Shown in pieces: positions 26,285-35,233 of a DNA stretch of 64,000 bases (positions are counted from its first letter, which is position 1; each line of letters opens with the position of its first letter). A program made the position numbers and the translations under genes. The stretch comes from an uncultured Paracoccaceae bacterium. Its GTDB lineage: Bacteria; Pseudomonadota; Alphaproteobacteria; Rhodobacterales; Rhodobacteraceae. Location: the NCBI GenBank assembly GCA_938049225.1, contig CALICM010000007.1, forward strand, positions 61,584 through 125,583, in the 5' to 3' direction. The notes beneath the pieces are model-generated. The model made no database searches and was not told where the DNA came from. It worked only from the letters and a program-made list of their open reading frames with translations.

Positions 26285-27244
26285 TCATTTTGGGGCCTGC
26301 GCCATCACGCACAACAGCTCAAACAGGATCGACGCGCCCAACCATGCAGTGCCGCCCGAGGGATCGAACGGCGGTGACACCTCTACCATATCTGCGGCGA
26401 TGATGTTCAGCCCAGCCAAGGCCCGCACCACCTGCTGCGCCTGATACGAAGTCGGCCCACCAACCTCGGGCGTACCGGTGCCGGGCGCATAGGCCGGATC
26501 GACAAAGTCGATATCAAAGCTGCAATAGGTCGGCTTGTCCCCCACGACCGAGCGCGCTTGGGCCATCACATCATCGATCCCGCGCGCGAACATCTCGTCC
26601 ACCGTAATGATCGTGACACCCTGCGCGCGACCCCAGGTGATATCCTCATCATCATACATCGTACCACGGATGCCGATCTGAATAATCCGGGTCGGATCCA
26701 ACAACCCCTCCTCGATCGCCCGGCGAAATGGGGTGCCATGGGTGTACATCGTACCGCCGAAATAGCTGTGGAACAGATCAGTATGCGCATCGAAATGCAC
26801 CATCCCCAGCGACCCATCTTGCGCCAAGGCCCGCAACACCGGCAGCGAGGTCAGATGGTCCCCACCTACCGTCAGCGGCCGTGTACCTCGCGCCATCACC
26901 GCCTGATAAAACGCCGTGATCCGCGCCATGCTATCCTGAATGTCCGCTGGATTTGGTCCGACATCCCCCAGATCGGCGCAGTTGCACACTGAAAACGGCG
27001 CCACGCCACTGACCGGATGCACCGCCCGGATCATGGTCGAGGCGTCGCGCAAGGCCCGCGGGCCATGCCGTGCACCAGGCCGGTTGGTCGTGCCGCTGTC
27101 CCAAGGGACGCCGATCAACCCGATCTCGACCTCGGCAACGCGGGGGTGGTCCGGCGGCAGATAGGGCAGGCGCATGAAGCTGGGCACACCGGCAAAGCGG
27201 GGCAGGTCGAACCCCGAAACGGGCTGAAAGAACGGGTCGCTCAT
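26285..27244 (-). CDS. Agmatinase-family ureohydrolase
   Basis: 319-residue Mn-dependent hydrolase of the arginase/agmatinase family. Metal-binding blocks are all present: VGGDHLTSLP, HFDAHTDLFHSYFG and FDIDFVDPAYAPGTGTPE. It would release urea from agmatine or another guanidino compound such as guanidinobutyrate; the sequence does not settle which. The start at 27244 (MSDPFFQPV) is preferred to a longer open frame that runs into the divergent gene. Only 32 bp separate it from the DUF1194 gene, so they share a compact divergent promoter. Confidence 0.88.
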   Translation of the reverse strand: MSDPFFQPVSGFDLPRFAGVPSFMRLPYLPPDHPRVAEVEIGLIGVPWDSGTTNRPGARHGPRALRDASTMIRAVHPVSGVAPFSVCNCADLGDVGPNPADIQDSMARITAFYQAVMARGTRPLTVGGDHLTSLPVLRALAQDGSLGMVHFDAHTDLFHSYFGGTMYTHGTPFRRAIEEGLLDPTRIIQIGIRGTMYDDEDITWGRAQGVTIITVDEMFARGIDDVMAQARSVVGDKPTYCSFDIDFVDPAYAPGTGTPEVGGPTSYQAQQVVRALAGLNIIAADMVEVSPPFDPSGGTAWLGASILFELLCVMAQAPK

Positions 27245-27276
27245 GGTATCCTCATCAAGAACCGACGGAGGCCGCC

Positions 27277-28068
27277 GTGCCAAAGCCATTATTGCAGGCC
27301 GCAACGACGCTTGTCCTGTGCTTTCTTGCGCAGGCTGTCCCCGCGCAAACCAAAGTCGACCTTGAGTTGGTGCTGGCAGTCGACACCTCGCGCTCGATGG
27401 ACCATGACGAATTGACCCTGCAGCGCGAAGGCTATGCCGCGGCGCTCGAGCATCCGGCTGTCACCTCGGCCCTGTCGATGGGCGAATTGGGCAAGACGGC
27501 TATTATGTATTTTGAATGGGGCGGCCCGGGTTGGCACCGTATCCTTGTGCCCTGGACGGTGGTCGAAACGCCCGAAGACGCAGCCGCCATCGCCGCAATC
27601 CTGCGCGCGAAACCCATAGCCGGGCAGCGCGGCACCTCGATCTCGGACGCAATCGAGCAGGCGGCGACCCGTATCGAGGCGAATGACTTTGAAGGCGCGC
27701 GCAAGGTCATCGACATCTCGGGCGACGGGCCGAACAACCAAGGCCGCCCGGTGACGGAAGTGCGCGACGAGGTCGCCGCACTGGGGATCGAGGTCAACGG
27801 ACTGCCATTAATGGTCAAGGAACCGGGCGGATCCTATTCCATCCCCGATTTGGATATCTATTACGAGACCTGCGTTATCACCGGGCAAAGCGCCTTTGTG
27901 ATCCCGATCTTCGAGATGAGCCGGTTGGTCGCGTCGATCCGCCAAAAACTGGTGCTCGAGATCTCCGGCCTTCCGGGACCGCCAAACACCCGACTAAGGC
28001 GGGCGTCGTCCGCGACGGACTGTCTGATTGGTGAAAAGCTGCGCAGCAGACGTCTGTGGGAAAACTAG
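27277..28068 (+). CDS. DUF1194 von Willebrand A-like exported protein
   Basis: 263 residues from a GTG start preceded by a GGAGG sequence. A signal peptide (LLQAATTLVLCFLAQAVPAQ) leads into a vWA-type fold: LELVLAVDTSRSMDHDE carries a MIDAS-like DxSxS, with RGTSISDAIEQA and VIDISGDGPNNQG as the later metal-site segments. DUF1194 proteins are exported alphaproteobacterial proteins of unknown function, likely metal-dependent adhesion or scaffold modules. It is divergent from the ureohydrolase and convergent with the TIGR02186 gene. Confidence 0.85.
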   Translation: MPKPLLQAATTLVLCFLAQAVPAQTKVDLELVLAVDTSRSMDHDELTLQREGYAAALEHPAVTSALSMGELGKTAIMYFEWGGPGWHRILVPWTVVETPEDAAAIAAILRAKPIAGQRGTSISDAIEQAATRIEANDFEGARKVIDISGDGPNNQGRPVTEVRDEVAALGIEVNGLPLMVKEPGGSYSIPDLDIYYETCVITGQSAFVIPIFEMSRLVASIRQKLVLEISGLPGPPNTRLRRASSATDCLIGEKLRSRRLWEN

Positions 28069-28107
28069 ACGCACTTTGCTTGGCCATAGAGCACCCCACC
28101 AGGGGCG

Positions 28108-28866
28108 CTACCGCCGCAACAACCGGAATATTTCGGATGCCAGCCAGCCCGCGAAAAGGGCGACGGCCAGGGACAACAGCCCGTAGTACAAAGGCTGTTC
28201 ATGCGCCATCGCATAAATCCAACGCTCAAGCCCCTCTTTGCGGACGATGATCTCGGTGTCCGAAATGCTGACCACCTCCCGATCGCGCAGCAAGAACATA
28301 CGGGTGCGATAAACCCCTTCGGTCAGATTTGCCGGCAGGGCAACATTGGTCGCAAACAGCGTTTCGTCGCGCAAATCGACAATGCCGTCCTGCTGTTTGT
28401 AGAGGCCGTTATCCTGCCGAATGCGAACGACGGCTTCGGAAAAGCTGCGCGGACTGTCGACATCGTCCGGGGCGCCAACGATACGCACCGCTTTGTCAAA
28501 GCCGATACGGTGCCGCAGCCGGGCTGTTTCGCTCATGATCTCGGTCAGCGGACCCGTGCTGGCGATGGCGTAAAAGCTGGGCGCCTCGTCTACCAGAACA
28601 CTGTCCCGATTAACCCAGATGCCCAAGGTACGCTCTTTGCGGCGGACCACGACCGCCTCGGAGGGGCCCCGGATCGTGATCACCACATGCAAAGGCCCAG
28701 CGTCGTCGGGGATCGGAGCTTCTCGTTTGACCGCACCAAAGACAAAGATCTCGGAGCCGTCGAAATTCGCAGTAATGGCAACGCGATTTTGACTAAGCGC
28801 GCCGACGACCTCCTCGGCGGTCGCAGGAACGGCCACGAGTGTCAGCGCTATGAGCAGGCGGATCAA
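28108..28866 (-). CDS. TIGR02186 family membrane-anchored protein
   Basis: 252 residues. It has an N-terminal signal peptide (MIRLLIALTLVAVPATA) and a C-terminal membrane anchor (YGLLSLAVALFAGWLASEIF) followed by RLLRR. Conserved segments such as FDGSEIFVFGAVKREAP and LPANLTEGVYRTRMFLLRDREVV match the TIGR02186 family, which is usually found next to a TauE/SafE exporter. The start overlaps the stop of the upstream TauE/SafE gene (ATGA). The pair probably forms one export unit, with this protein as a periplasmic partner. Confidence 0.85.
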   Translation of the reverse strand: MIRLLIALTLVAVPATAEEVVGALSQNRVAITANFDGSEIFVFGAVKREAPIPDDAGPLHVVITIRGPSEAVVVRRKERTLGIWVNRDSVLVDEAPSFYAIASTGPLTEIMSETARLRHRIGFDKAVRIVGAPDDVDSPRSFSEAVVRIRQDNGLYKQQDGIVDLRDETLFATNVALPANLTEGVYRTRMFLLRDREVVSISDTEIIVRKEGLERWIYAMAHEQPLYYGLLSLAVALFAGWLASEIFRLLRR

Positions 28867-29783
28867 TGCGCCACCCCTTGACCTAATGAATAGAGCTCGG
28901 ACGGTTGGACCACCAAATCAAACGCCAACTTGCCGCAGACCCCCAGCACCATGAGTGCCAGCAAGATCCTCAGCTGCTCGGCCTTTAGCCGAACGCCGAT
29001 CCGCGCCCCGATTTGCGCACCAACGACCCCGCCCAGCAGCAAGAGCAGCGCCAGGATCGCGTCGACCGTATAGTTCTGCGTCGCATGCATCAGCGTTGTG
29101 AAACCGGTTACAAAAATGATCTGAAACAGCGAGGTGCCGACAACCACCTTGGTTGGCATACCCAGGATGTAGATCATCGCGGGCACCATGATGAACCCGC
29201 CGCCGACCCCCATTATCGCGGCCAAGATCCCCACAGATGCCCCAATCAGCAACACCGGGATCGCGCTGATATAGAGCTGGCTCTGTCGAAACCGCATCTT
29301 AAACGGCAACCCATGCACCCAATTGTGGTGGGCGCGGGGGCGTGGGGCGGGGCTGGGTTTACGCGAACGGCGGATCGCGCCGAGGCTTTCGATGAACATC
29401 AGCGCGCCGACGACACCCAAAAACACCACATAGCACAGCGTCACCAACAACTCGACTTGGCCCATCGCTGTGAGGATCTTGAACACCTGCACACCAATGG
29501 CCGAGCCGATCAGCCCCCCCACCAGCAGCACCGTGCCCATTTTCAGATCGACCGTTTTGCGCCTGAGATGCGCCAAAACGCCAGAAAAGGACGAGGCCAC
29601 GATCTGGTTCGCCTCGGTCGCCACGGCGACAGCGGGGGGGATGCCGATGAAGAACAGAAGCGGGGTCATCAGGAACCCGCCGCCCACACCAAACATCCCC
29701 GATAAAACGCCCACCATCCCGCCGAGACCGAGAAGCAGAAACGCATTCACGGAAACCTCGGCGATCGGCAGGTAAATTTGCAT
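28863..29783 (-). CDS. TauE/SafE-family anion exporter
   Basis: 306 residues with eight hydrophobic segments and the two family repeats: GVLSGMFGVGGGFLMTPLLFFIGI near the N-terminus and GILAAIMGVGGGFIMVPAMIYILGMP in the middle. Family members export sulfite, sulfoacetate or other sulfonate-related anions. The start is taken at 29783 (MQIYLPIAEVSVN), five codons into the open frame. It is coupled to the TIGR02186 gene. Substrate unknown; two sulfotransferase islands elsewhere in the window make a sulfur link possible but unproven. Confidence 0.88.
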   Translation of the reverse strand: MQIYLPIAEVSVNAFLLLGLGGMVGVLSGMFGVGGGFLMTPLLFFIGIPPAVAVATEANQIVASSFSGVLAHLRRKTVDLKMGTVLLVGGLIGSAIGVQVFKILTAMGQVELLVTLCYVVFLGVVGALMFIESLGAIRRSRKPSPAPRPRAHHNWVHGLPFKMRFRQSQLYISAIPVLLIGASVGILAAIMGVGGGFIMVPAMIYILGMPTKVVVGTSLFQIIFVTGFTTLMHATQNYTVDAILALLLLLGGVVGAQIGARIGVRLKAEQLRILLALMVLGVCGKLAFDLVVQPSELYSLGQGVAH

Positions 29784-29798
29784 AAGGGGCGACACCAT

Positions 29799-30101
29799 TT
29801 GGCGGATGTCTTCCCTGTCTAGCCCTTTGAAGGGGTTATTGGAAAGGGGACAAACCGGCGCAAGACGGTCTGGCCTTATTAAACGGTGGTGCTTAGGGCC
29901 AGAATGACGCTTACGCGGCCCGATGTGACTAATACCTCTGGCTCAATTGCGGTATGACTGAGAGGTGGTCGCCGCTTATGCTTGATGGGAGTTGAGCAGC
30001 ATCTATCGCTGGTATTATTCGCCCCGCATCCGCCAGCGCTATCGCATGGGTTTCGTAGTCTTGGATGTCACTCTGTGCCAGCAACGCCGCCAGCGGGTGT
30101 C
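29799..30101. other. Gene-free stretch with possible truncated ORF
   Basis: About 300 bp between the TauE/SafE gene and the left end of the IS5-family element. On the minus strand an open frame from about 30101 to 29929 encodes HPLAALLAQSDIQDYETHAI and more, ending PQLSQRY, and would be cut by the IS. I do not recognise it and it may be chance. No RNA gene or clear terminator is seen. Confidence 0.3.
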
Positions 30102-30968
30102 GGGACCTGTTGATTTTGCGCGAGCGTCGTGATTCCCCGCTGCGAAAATGAGCGGTGAGCATGTCTGATCTTTTCTGGTTAAGCAACGCCCAGATGTCGC
30201 GGCTTGCCCCCTACTTCCCCAAGTCCCATGGCAAGGCTCGGGTTGGCGACAAGCGCGTCTTGAGCGGGATTATCTTCATCAATCGCAATGGCTTACGCGG
30301 GCGCGATGCGTCGGAGGAACATGGCCCCCACAAGACGCTCTACAACCGTTGGAAGCGGTGGAGGTGAGTGGCAAACGCCACTGGTCCGAGTGCAGCCGCG
30401 AACAGGGCATCTTCGCTCAGATGATGGCCGGTCTTGCTGCCGATCACGGCGAAGAGAAAACAGTCATGATCGACGCGACCTACCTGAAGGTCCATCGGAC
30501 AGCGACCAGCATGGGCGTTAAAAAGGGGGGCGTGGACGTCTGATTGGCCGAACCAGGGGCTGCATGAACACCAAACTGCACGCGATCTGCGACAGCCAGG
30601 GCTGCCCGTTGAACCTGTTTGCGACCGCCGGACAGGTCAGTGACTATATCGGTGCACGGGCACTTCTCAGCAGTCTGCCCAAGGTGGGCTGGCTACTCGG
30701 AGATCGTGGATATGACGCCGACTGGTTCAGAAAAGCTTTGCAGGACAAAGGGATACGCCCCTGCATACCCGGTCGGAAGCAACGCAAGACAACTGTCAAA
30801 TACGACAAACGCAGATACAAACAACGCAACCGCATCGAGATCATGTTCGGCAGGCTCAAGGATTGACGGCGTGTGGCAACCCGGTACGACCGTTGTCCCA
30901 AGGTCTTCCTGTCAGCAATCGCCCTTGCTGCCATAGTCATCTACTGGCCTTGAAACTCAATGAGTCCA
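30102..30968 (+). mobile_element. Degraded IS5-family element
   Basis: About 867 bp. Imperfect terminal inverted repeats are visible: GGGACCTGTTGATTTT at 30102-30117 and the complement of AAACTCAATGAGTCCA at 30953-30968, matching at 11 of 16 positions. Between them lies a transposase pseudogene of the IS427-type layout. Removing a 35-nt internal insertion gives about 832 bp, a normal size. No clear target duplication was found. Confidence 0.75.
30155..30953 (+). pseudogene. IS5-family transposase, disrupted
   Basis: Two-frame transposase typical of the IS427 group. orfA starts MSDLFWLSNAQMSRLAPYFP and runs to YNRWKRW. A 35-nt insertion at 30364-30398 (containing AGTGGC-AAAC-GCCACT) shifts the frame before GIFAQMMAGLAADHG. 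orfA ends in VKKGGVDV-stop at 30540, and orfB (MNTKLHAICDSQG...GRLKD) follows in the -1 frame, the normal frameshift arrangement. A TGG-to-TGA change at 30864-30866 then interrupts the C-terminal RRVATRYDRCPKVFL, which continues to 30953. The conserved LRWRDA reads LRGRDA. Not functional as it stands. Confidence 0.88.
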
Positions 30969-31203
30969 GAGAGGTGGCTCGGACGTTGCCGCCGGTTGGC
31001 AAAGGATTGGGGGGGCGTCTATCGCATCCGCAGATGCCTGGGTTCTCGTTGCAGCAATAAGAAGATCAACCCGCTATATCGCAAAAAAGTCAGGCAGGAA
31101 TTTTGAGGCAGACTCTTATAGGCAATATAACCTATGTCGCAGCCGCGCTTTTGGCGTATGAGTTTTAGCAGACTACAAAAAGTAGCGGAACAGGGGACGT
31201 TCG

Positions 31204-31893
31204 ATGAGTAAACAAGTCGCAGAGTTCTTGGGGACATTTACATTGGTGCTGTTTGGCTGCGGCTCTGCCGTGATCGCGGGGGCCGACATCGGTCTCACCG
31301 GGATCAGCTTCGCTTTCGGGCTGGCGTTGATCGGCATGGCCTACGGCATCGGGCCGGTGTCGGGATGCCACATCAACCCGGCGGTGTCGCTGGGGATGGT
31401 CGCGGCAGGGCGTATGACACTGCCAGAGGCAATCAAGTACATCATTGCGCAAGTCGCTGGTGCCATAGTAGCAGCACTGGTGCTGTTGCTGATCGCGACC
31501 GGCAAGGCAGACTACAGCGTGGCCACCAATGGGTTGGGGCAGAACGGCTGGGGGGCTGGCTACTTGGGCGAGTACACAATGGTCGCGGCCTTCGTGTTCG
31601 AGGTGGTTGCAACCTTCCTCTTTATGGTGGTCATTCTGGGGGCCACAGGCGCGGGCGCGCCAGCAGCAATGGCTGGGTTGTCGATCGGCCTGGCGCTGGT
31701 GGTGATCCATTTGGTTGGTATCAATGTAACAGGCGTTTCGGTGAACCCGGCGCGCTCCATCGGGCCAGCGCTTTTTGTTGGTGGGACGGCCATCACACAG
31801 CTTTGGCTTTTCATTGTCGCACCGATCATCGGCGCCGTGCTGGCTGGGGCCTTGTTCAAGAGCGGGATGCTCGACGGGCCGACCGAAAGCTGA
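31204..31893 (+). CDS. aqpZ: Aquaporin Z
   Basis: 229-residue water channel with six membrane helices. The two NPA motifs are GCHINPAVSLG and GVSVNPARSIGPALF. The residues around the second NPA fit the water-selective AqpZ type rather than the glycerol facilitator type. It would speed osmotic water flow across the inner membrane. A GGGGAC sequence precedes the ATG. The gene stands alone between the IS5 remnant and ppx. Confidence 0.95.
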   Translation: MSKQVAEFLGTFTLVLFGCGSAVIAGADIGLTGISFAFGLALIGMAYGIGPVSGCHINPAVSLGMVAAGRMTLPEAIKYIIAQVAGAIVAALVLLLIATGKADYSVATNGLGQNGWGAGYLGEYTMVAAFVFEVVATFLFMVVILGATGAGAPAAMAGLSIGLALVVIHLVGINVTGVSVNPARSIGPALFVGGTAITQLWLFIVAPIIGAVLAGALFKSGMLDGPTES

Positions 31894-32082
31894 GACCTGC
31901 CGGGGCGTTTGGCGCGTTGTGGCACCAGACGCCCCGGAAGTGGCCGATTGACAGCCGGGCCCGGGCTTGCCACCAATGGCTTAAAAGCTGTGAAGGGCCG
32001 CCCATTGACGCGCATCGGCGCCATTGAGAACGGATTTGCGGCCCAGGCCGACGCGGCTTGGGGATCCGCAGAGGGCGACGGG

Positions 32083-33543
32083 ATGCGTCGCGTTGGCGTG
32101 GTCGACGTCGGGTCGAACTCAGTCCGCCTTGTGGTTTTCGATGGGGTCGCGCGCAGCCCCGCCTATTTCTATAATGAGAAGATCCTGTGTGGTTTGGGCA
32201 AAGGCCTGCAGGAAACTGGCCTGCTGAACCCGGACGGCCGGAACCGCGCCCTGGCGGCGATCCGGCGGTTTGCAGCCCTGGCCGAGGTGATGCAGGTAAC
32301 CGCCCTGACGGGCGTTGCCACGGCCGCCGTGCGCGAAGCCGATGATGGCCCAGCGTTTTGCGCGCTTGTCCAGGCCGAAACGGGTCTGGCCCTGAAGGTG
32401 GCCACTGGGGCTGAGGAGGCCCTTTTGTCTGCCAAAGGTGTTCTTTTGGGCTGGCCGCAGGCCACCGGGTTGGTCTGCGACATTGGCGGCGCCTCGATGG
32501 AACTGGCGCGGGTCGATGCTGGGCAGATCGGGGCGCGCGGCACGTCGCCCCTGGGGCCGCTGCGTTTGGCAAACCTGGCGTCAGGGGGCGATGTAGATGC
32601 CGCAATTGACCGCGAGATCGGGGTGCTGGCCGAAACCGTCGGAGGGTCTGCCGCGCGGATCTATTTGGTTGGCGGCTCGTGGCGGGCCATCGCGCGCCTG
32701 GATATGGAGCGGCGGGCCTATCCGCTGAAGGTGCTGCACGAATACCGAATGGCGCCTGATGATGTGATCGAGACCTGCGACTGGCTTGAGGGCGAGACGG
32801 TCGCCGGGATGAAAGCCTTGGTCGGGATCTCGTCCGCGCGATTGGAATTGGTGCCCTTGGCGGCCCGGGTCCTTAAGGGCCTTGTGCAGGCGTTGCAGCC
32901 CGAGGCGCTATCTGTCTCGTCCTATGGTCTGCGCGAGGGGCTGCTGTACGAGCGCATGCCGGCCAGCCTGCGGGCCCGTGATCCGCTGCTGGAGGCGGCA
33001 CGCCATATGGAGCAATCCCGCGCCCGCTTTCCCGGTTTTGGCGCCTCGCTTTATGCTTGGCTGACGCCGCTTTATGCCCGCGCCGACCGTGCGCAGCTGC
33101 GGCTGATCCGGGCGGCCTGTTATCTGCACGACATCACCTGGCGCGCGCATCCCGACTACCGGGCCGAGGTCTGTTTCGAGACCGTCACCCGGGCCAATCT
33201 GTCAGGTCTGGACCACCCGGGGCGGGTGTTTCTGGGGGCGGCAATTCTAAGCCGCTACAAAAGTGCTGGTGAGGGGTTCGACCCCGCAGTGCTGAGCTTG
33301 CTGACCCCCGACCAACGGGATCAGGCCGAGATCTTGGGGCGCGCGTTGCGGCTGGGCGCGATGCTGTCGGGGGCCGCCCCCGGCTCGCTTGAGAATACGG
33401 AATTGGCGATGGACGCGGATCGGTTGACCCTGACTCTGCGCGGCAAAGCGCGGGCTTTGCGGGGCGAGGCTGTGGATCGGCGGCTGGCTTCCCTGGCCAG
33501 CCGTCTGGGTTTGGACAGCAAAGTGCAGTTGTCGGCCACCTAA
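32083..33543 (+). CDS. ppx: Ppx/GppA family exopolyphosphatase
   Basis: 486 residues from the chosen ATG. The actin-like ATPase fold shows phosphate-1 DVGSNSVRLVVFDG near 8-21 and phosphate-2 VCDIGGASMELARV. A C-terminal HD-like helical region contains LIRAACYLHDITWRAHPDYR. It would release phosphate from polyphosphate ends or hydrolyse pppGpp. The frame is open upstream to 31909 and homologues often have 20-30 extra N-terminal residues, so an upstream TTG start is possible; GAGGG precedes the ATG used here. ppk1, its usual partner, is 11 kb away on the other strand. Confidence 0.9.
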   Translation: MRRVGVVDVGSNSVRLVVFDGVARSPAYFYNEKILCGLGKGLQETGLLNPDGRNRALAAIRRFAALAEVMQVTALTGVATAAVREADDGPAFCALVQAETGLALKVATGAEEALLSAKGVLLGWPQATGLVCDIGGASMELARVDAGQIGARGTSPLGPLRLANLASGGDVDAAIDREIGVLAETVGGSAARIYLVGGSWRAIARLDMERRAYPLKVLHEYRMAPDDVIETCDWLEGETVAGMKALVGISSARLELVPLAARVLKGLVQALQPEALSVSSYGLREGLLYERMPASLRARDPLLEAARHMEQSRARFPGFGASLYAWLTPLYARADRAQLRLIRAACYLHDITWRAHPDYRAEVCFETVTRANLSGLDHPGRVFLGAAILSRYKSAGEGFDPAVLSLLTPDQRDQAEILGRALRLGAMLSGAAPGSLENTELAMDADRLTLTLRGKARALRGEAVDRRLASLASRLGLDSKVQLSAT

Positions 33544-33819
33544 ACCCAAGACTGGCCCACCCGGTAGGGCAGGCCAGCAATGTCGTCTCCCTGGACTTGG
33601 GCTTAGGCCCTTTTTATATGGCTTGCCGCGCTGCCCGGGCTTGTCCCGCCCGATGCGCCGAAACGTCGCGGCGCGGCGTGCCCCCATAAAGCACCAAACC
33701 GCCGTCATTGCAATTCCGATTTTCGCCAAACAACCCAAGGTTTTGTCCTGGCATTGCGTGCCCCGTTGCCATGGCCTAAACCCATCGCGTACCCGCCGCG
33801 CCAAAATCGGACCCACCCC
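33544..33819. other. Intergenic stretch before proS
   Basis: 276 bp between ppx and proS. I see no gene, no RNA and no strong inverted repeat. It presumably holds the proS promoter. Confidence 0.5.
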
Positions 33820-35157
33820 ATGCGCCTGACCCGCTACTTCCTACCCATCCTTAAAGAAACCCCGGCCGAGGCCGCGATTGCCTCGCACCGCTTGATGTTG
33901 CGTGCTGGGATGATCCGTCAAGCGGCGTCGGGCATCTATTCCTGGCTGCCGCTGGGCTTCAAAGTGCTCAAACGGCTCGAGCAGATCGTCCATGAAGAGC
34001 AGCAGCGCGCGGGGCATATCCCCTTGTTGATGCCCACACTGCAACCTGCAGATCTGTGGCGTGAGAGCGGGCGCTATGACGACTATGGGCAAGAGATGTT
34101 GCGGATCCGCGACCGGCACGACCGCGATATGCTCTATGGGCCAACGAACGAAGAACTGATCACCGACATCTTTCGCAGCTCAGTGCGCAGCTACAAAGAT
34201 TTGCCGCTGACGCTGTATCACATCCAATGGAAGTTCCGTGACGAGGTTCGCCCCAGATTCGGGGTCATGCGGGGCCGCGAATTCTATATGAAGGACGGCT
34301 ATAACTTCGACCTGACGAAAGAGGACGCGCTGCACGCCTACAACCGGCATTTGGTGAGTTACCTGCGCACCTATGAACGCATGGGGATCCAAGCCATCCC
34401 GATGCGCGCCGATAGTGGACCCATCGGGGGGGAGGACACGCATGAGTTTCTCATGTTGGCCGACACGGGCGAAAGCGAAGTGTTTTATGATAGTGCGGTA
34501 ACCGAACTCAGTTTCGGTGACCGGATGATCGATTATGATGATGTGGCCCAATGCCAGGGGATCCTGGAAGAATTCACATCGCGATACGCCCGTACCGACG
34601 AAACCCATGACGCGGCGGAATTTGCGAAAGTCCCCGCCGAGCGCCAGCGCCAAGCGCGGGGGATCGAGGTGGGGCAAATATTCTACTTTGGTACCAAGTA
34701 TTCCCAGGCCATGAACGCCGTCGTGAACGGTCCCGACGGGGCACCCACGCCCGTCCATATGGGCAGCCATGGCATCGGCGTCAGCCGCTTGGTTGGTGCG
34801 CTGATAGAGGCCAATCACGATGACAATGGGATCATCTGGCCCGAGGGTGTCGCGCCGTTCAAGGTTGGTCTCGTGAACCTTAAACAAGGCGACAGCGCCG
34901 CAGACACCGCGTGCGAGGGCCTCTACCAGGGCCTTGCCGCCCGCGGCCTTGACCCCCTCTATGATGACCGCGAAGAGCGCGCGGGCGCCAAGTTCGCCAC
35001 CATGGATCTTGTCGGCTGCCCCTGGCGGATCACTGTCGGCCCCCGTGGCCTGGCTGCTGGAACGGTGGAACTCACCAGCCGCCGCACTGGCGAAAGCGAG
35101 GAATTGTCGCCCGAAGCCGCACTCGCCCGCTGCGCGCAAATCTATGCCGGGGTCTGA
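33820..35157 (+). CDS. proS: Proline--tRNA ligase, short alphaproteobacterial type
   Basis: 445-residue class II aminoacyl-tRNA synthetase. It begins [18 protein letters not shown]. Motif 2 is [31 protein letters not shown] and motif 3 is [17 protein letters not shown]. The length and the lack of the about 180-residue editing (INS) domain found in the E. coli enzyme between motifs 2 and 3 are typical of alphaproteobacteria. The frame is open upstream to 33754, but the ATG at 33820 fits the family. lolC follows after a palindromic spacer. Confidence 0.96.
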   Translation: MRLTRYFLPILKETPAEAAIASHRLMLRAGMIRQAASGIYSWLPLGFKVLKRLEQIVHEEQQRAGHIPLLMPTLQPADLWRESGRYDDYGQEMLRIRDRHDRDMLYGPTNEELITDIFRSSVRSYKDLPLTLYHIQWKFRDEVRPRFGVMRGREFYMKDGYNFDLTKEDALHAYNRHLVSYLRTYERMGIQAIPMRADSGPIGGEDTHEFLMLADTGESEVFYDSAVTELSFGDRMIDYDDVAQCQGILEEFTSRYARTDETHDAAEFAKVPAERQRQARGIEVGQIFYFGTKYSQAMNAVVNGPDGAPTPVHMGSHGIGVSRLVGALIEANHDDNGIIWPEGVAPFKVGLVNLKQGDSAADTACEGLYQGLAARGLDPLYDDREERAGAKFATMDLVGCPWRITVGPRGLAAGTVELTSRRTGESEELSPEAALARCAQIYAGV

Positions 35158-35191
35158 AGTGAGGTTCCTCCACTTTGTCCCAAAAATATCC

Positions 35192-35211
35192 CCGCCGGAG
35201 GCCTCCGGCGG
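35192..35211. repeat. 20-bp perfect palindrome in proS-lolC spacer
   Basis: CCGCCGGAGGCCTCCGGCGG is fully self-complementary and sits in a 76-bp gap, preceded by AAAAATATCC. Its form resembles dispersed REP-like palindromes of Rhodobacteraceae. It may also act as an mRNA-stabilising or terminating hairpin after proS. Confidence 0.5.
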
Positions 35212-35233
35212 TGACAACCGGCAGGCCGCTTGA

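Noticed and set aside
31909..32082. Longer ppx start
   Set aside because: A modest extension is possible because homologues can have 20-30 extra residues, but no ATG with a good ribosome-binding site is present; left as a note on the gene.
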